From positions 1-7,817 of the forward strand of contig WGBJ01000015.1 of NCBI GenBank assembly GCA_015494385.1: 7,817 nt of DNA, read 5' to 3'. Below, in pieces: positions 5,232-7,817 of the stretch. The position numbers and the translations under genes are program-made. Below the pieces are notes generated by a model that did not search any database, was not told the DNA's origin, and worked only from the letters and a program-made list of their open reading frames with translations. The stretch's first letter is position 1; every line of letters begins with the position of its first letter. Source of the stretch: Marinosulfonomonas sp. (GTDB lineage: Bacteria > Pseudomonadota > Alphaproteobacteria > Rhodobacterales > Rhodobacteraceae).

Positions 5232-7634
5232 CTACCCGCGCAAGGTGCCGCCGGTTGCCTTGGCGACCTTGGCAATCACCTTTTCGGAAACCGCTGCAAT
5301 ATCCTCGTCCGTCAGCGTCTTTTCAACCGGCTGCAAACGCACCGAAATCGCCAATGATTTCTTGCCCTCGCCCAGTGATCCGCCGATGAATTCGTCAAAC
5401 ACCCGCACGGTTTCAATCAGCTTCACGTCCGCACTGGCCGCCGCATTCACCAGCTTCAGCGCCTCGACACCTTCATCCACCACAAAGGCAAAATCCCGTT
5501 CAACGGCCTGCAAATCGCGCAAGGAAAGTGCCGGACGGGTGGCGGATTTGTTGCGCGGGAAGGGTGGTTCTTCAAGGAACACGGTAAAGCCGACTGCAGG
5601 CCCCTTCACATCCATTGCCGCCAGCACCTTGGGGTGCAATTCGCCGAATGTCGCCATCACCTTTTTCGGCCCCAGACAGATATTGCCCGACCGCCCGGGG
5701 TGCCACCAATCCGGTGATCCCCGCAGGATCTGCGCTTTGGCAGGCGCCTTGATCGCGGACAAAACCGCCTCGGCATCGGCCTTGGCGTCATAGACATCCA
5801 CCGCGCGCCGTTCCCCATGCACATCCTTGGGGCCGGTGTGGCCGATCAGGATACCGGTGGCCAGCAGATGCTGCTCGCCCGGTTCGCCACCGCTAAAGGC
5901 GGGGCCTACTTCGAACAGCGCCATATCGGCAAAGCCGCGCGCCTGATTGCGGGCAGCGGCCTGCAACAGGCCGGGCAACAGATCGGGGCGCATGTGGCTC
6001 ATTTCCGATGAAATCGGGTTGTCCAGCATGGTGGCGTCATCACCGCCGCCGAACAATTGCGCGCTGGCCTGATCAATAAAGGAATAGGTCACACATTCAT
6101 TATAGCCCAGCGCCGCGATCGTGCGCCGCGCCATGCTTTCGCGCACCTGCATCGGCGTCAGAATGGGCCGCGCCACGCCTTCGTGGTCCCGCGCCATCGG
6201 TTTGCCTTGCAGTTTCGTCAGGGACGCAACCCGCGCCACTTCTTCCACCAGATCGGCAGAGCCTTGCACATCAGGCCGCCAGCTTGGCACCTGCGCCATG
6301 TCCTTGTCATCCAGCACAAAGCCCAGCGCAGTCAGGGTTTGCCGCTGTGTCTCGGGTGCGATCTCCATCCCCACCAGCGATTGCACGCGGTCGGTGTCCA
6401 GTTGATAGGCACGCGATACATCGGGCACCTCGCCTGCCTGCACCACCTCGGATGCTTCGCCACCGCAAAGATCAAGGATCATCTGCGTGGCCAGCTCCAG
6501 CGCCGGTGCGTTGAACAACGGATCAATGCCGCGTTCATTGCGATAACGGGCGTCCGAATTGATTTTCAGCGCACGGCCGGTCTTGGCAATCTCGATAGCG
6601 TCCCAAAAGGCGGCCTCCAGAAACACATTCACGGTGTCATTGGTACAGCCCGTTTCCAGCCCGCCCATGATACCGCCGATGCTCTCGATGCCGTTGTCAT
6701 CGGAAATCACCACCATGCCTTCGGCAAATGTGTATTCCTTTTCATCCAGCCCGATCAGGGTTTCGCCCCCCTTGGCGCGATGTACCCGCAGGTCGCCCGA
6801 AACCTTGTCGGCATCGAACACATGCAGCGGGCGGTTGGCGTCGATGGTAAAGAAATTGGTGATGTCCACCAGCGCCGAAATGGGGCGCAACCCGATCGCC
6901 CGCAGGCGTTGTTGCAGCCATTCGGGGCTGGGGCCGTTTTTCACGCCTTTGATCAGACGCCCCATGAACACTTCGCAGCCGTTGGTGCTTGCATCCTCAT
7001 TAATCGTCACCTTGATCGGGCTTTCAAACGTGCCTTTGACCTGCGCCGTTTTCGCCGGTTTCAGAGTGCCCAATCCACGCGCCGCCAGATCGCGGGCAAT
7101 GCCGCGCACGCCCAGCGCATCGGGGCGGTTCGGGGTGATGGCGATGTCGATCACAGGGTCCACTTTGGCGGGGTCGTTTTCGGCCAGCCATTCGACGAAT
7201 TTCTGGCCCACCTCGCCCGACGGCAATTCGATAATGCCATCGTGTTCGTCCGACAGTTCCAGTTCCTTTTCCGAGGCCATCATCCCATGAGATTCGACCC
7301 CGCGGATTTTGCCAACCTTGATGGTCAGATCAAGGCCCGGAATATACATGCCCGGCTTGCACACCACCACGGTGATGCCTTCGCGGGCATTCGGGGCACC
7401 ACAGATGATCTGTTTCATACCCTCGTCGGTTTCCACCTCGCACACGCGCAGACGGTCGGCGTCGGGGTGCTTTTCCGCCTTCTTCACATAGCCAAGGGTG
7501 AAATCGGACAAAGCATCGGCGGGGTTGATCACCTCTTCCACCTCAAGCCCCAGATCGGTGAGGGCATAGAGAATTTCATCGAGGCTGGCCGATGTTTCCA
7601 GATGGTCTTTTAGCCAAGAGAGAGTGAATTTCAT
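5232..7634 (-). CDS. pheT: Phenylalanyl-tRNA synthetase beta subunit
   Basis: Beta subunit of the cytoplasmic alpha2-beta2 enzyme that charges tRNA-Phe. Its 800 residues fit the family (about 795 in E. coli). It starts MKFTLSWLKDHLETSASLDEIL. The EMAP/OB-type tRNA-binding domain runs from about 39 to 150, with HPDADRL at 56-62 and CGAPN at 78-82. The B3/B4 editing region follows, ending near SDARYRNERGIDP at 360-372. The B5 DNA-binding-like domain is at about 400-480, then the inactive synthetase-like core. The C-terminal ferredoxin-fold anticodon-binding domain is at about 704-800 (AVERDFAFVVDE, then KSLAISVRLQPVEKTLTDEDI). No domain is missing. ATG at 7634 is preceded by GAGGA at 7641-7645, a 6-base spacer. 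It overlaps the stop of the upstream ASCH-domain gene by ATGA, so coupled translation is likely. pheS is not in view. A GC hairpin follows the stop. Confidence 0.98.
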   Translation of the reverse strand: MKFTLSWLKDHLETSASLDEILYALTDLGLEVEEVINPADALSDFTLGYVKKAEKHPDADRLRVCEVETDEGMKQIICGAPNAREGITVVVCKPGMYIPGLDLTIKVGKIRGVESHGMMASEKELELSDEHDGIIELPSGEVGQKFVEWLAENDPAKVDPVIDIAITPNRPDALGVRGIARDLAARGLGTLKPAKTAQVKGTFESPIKVTINEDASTNGCEVFMGRLIKGVKNGPSPEWLQQRLRAIGLRPISALVDITNFFTIDANRPLHVFDADKVSGDLRVHRAKGGETLIGLDEKEYTFAEGMVVISDDNGIESIGGIMGGLETGCTNDTVNVFLEAAFWDAIEIAKTGRALKINSDARYRNERGIDPLFNAPALELATQMILDLCGGEASEVVQAGEVPDVSRAYQLDTDRVQSLVGMEIAPETQRQTLTALGFVLDDKDMAQVPSWRPDVQGSADLVEEVARVASLTKLQGKPMARDHEGVARPILTPMQVRESMARRTIAALGYNECVTYSFIDQASAQLFGGGDDATMLDNPISSEMSHMRPDLLPGLLQAAARNQARGFADMALFEVGPAFSGGEPGEQHLLATGILIGHTGPKDVHGERRAVDVYDAKADAEAVLSAIKAPAKAQILRGSPDWWHPGRSGNICLGPKKVMATFGELHPKVLAAMDVKGPAVGFTVFLEEPPFPRNKSATRPALSLRDLQAVERDFAFVVDEGVEALKLVNAAASADVKLIETVRVFDEFIGGSLGEGKKSLAISVRLQPVEKTLTDEDIAAVSEKVIAKVAKATGGTLRG

Positions 7635-7817
7635 TTTGTTTCCTCGTCCGGATCAATTTCACTGCCGATCAAATTCTCGACCACTTCAAAAAATTCAAAC
7701 ACCAGCGGCATGTCGGGGGTGAACCCGCCGTTTCGTTTGAAATGCTTTTCGCGGGCCTTGCGCCATTCGGCCAGTGTTTCGTGTTCGCCTTCGGCCAGCG
7801 CCATACGCTCGGTGACC
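7631..7817 (-). CDS. ASCH-domain protein, C-terminal part (N-terminus outside window)
   Basis: An open frame enters from the right edge and ends at TGA 7633-7631; 61 residues are visible. They begin VTERMALAEGEHETLAEWRKAREKHF and continue with GGFTPDMPLVFEFFEVVENL. The pattern (T)E..A.AEGE..L..WR..H..F, then a D-MP-V strand and a final F-VVE strand, is the C-terminal half of the ASCH domain, a PUA-like beta-barrel thought to bind RNA. A short acidic tail (SEIDPDEETK) follows and contains pheT's ribosome binding site. The stop overlaps the pheT start by ATGA, so this gene belongs to the pheT operon. The family assignment rests on half a domain and is good but not certain. Roles proposed for ASCH proteins include RNA binding in translation; a specific role here is unknown. 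Confidence 0.8.
   Translation of the reverse strand, partial: VTERMALAEGEHETLAEWRKAREKHFKRNGGFTPDMPLVFEFFEVVENLIGSEIDPDEETK
7641..7645 (-). promoter_or_regulatory. Ribosome binding site of pheT inside the upstream gene
   Basis: GAGGA on the minus strand, 6 bases before the pheT ATG, lies inside the last codons of the ASCH-domain gene. Together with the ATGA stop/start overlap it indicates that ribosomes ending the upstream gene can start pheT directly. Confidence 0.8.

Noticed and set aside
6057..7613. A 518-codon open frame on the plus strand opposite pheT
   Set aside because: It lies wholly inside a certain pheT gene. Its product is unusually rich in His, Arg, Gln and Phe with no recognisable domain, as expected from the antisense of a GC-rich biased gene.

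Overview
This window looks like ordinary core chromosome from an alphaproteobacterium, most likely a Rhodobacteraceae (roseobacter-type) genome. The grounds are the fairly high GC, the C/G-rich third codon positions, the style of the proteins (Lrp-controlled alanine dehydrogenase, a Nu-class-like glutathione transferase with an N-terminal extension, an AlkJ/BetA-like GMC oxidoreductase) and the GC-rich intergenic palindromes. The taxon is inferred from protein resemblance; no rRNA or other marker is present.

Layout. Positions 1-325 (minus) hold the start of an Lrp/AsnC-family regulator cut by the window edge. It is divergent from ald (451-1566, plus), an alanine dehydrogenase with all expected catalytic residues. 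The 125-base gap between them carries three TTGCGYR repeats spaced 42 and 21 bases. A 12-bp-stem hairpin (1571-1601) is a shared terminator for ald and the convergent mscL (1619-2029, minus), a large-conductance mechanosensitive channel. mscL is divergent from a YfcG-like glutathione S-transferase (2181-2882, plus), and the gap between them holds a 28-bp interrupted dyad. Next, a pair of small GC-rich palindromes (2893-2954) lies between the convergent transferase and a GMC-family FAD oxidoreductase (2961-4562, minus).

The rest of the window reads on the minus strand. In transcription order it runs: the C-terminus of an ASCH-domain protein (7631-7817, cut by the edge), pheT (5232-7634; phenylalanyl-tRNA synthetase beta subunit), a YtoQ-family protein (4665-5126) and the GMC oxidoreductase. 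The ASCH gene and pheT overlap by ATGA, so they are probably translationally coupled; pheS may lie further upstream outside the window. GC-rich hairpins follow pheT, and a strong 58-base hairpin separates the YtoQ-family gene from the GMC gene, so these three are not obviously one operon.

Working picture: the regulator senses an amino acid (probably alanine) and switches on ald to deaminate alanine to pyruvate. MscL, the transferase, PheT and the oxidoreductase are unrelated housekeeping or catabolic functions. I see no mobile element, CRISPR array, RNA gene or clearly new multi-gene system. The points most worth a second look are non-coding: the 4598-4655 hairpin, the phased repeats before ald, and the mscL/transferase dyad.
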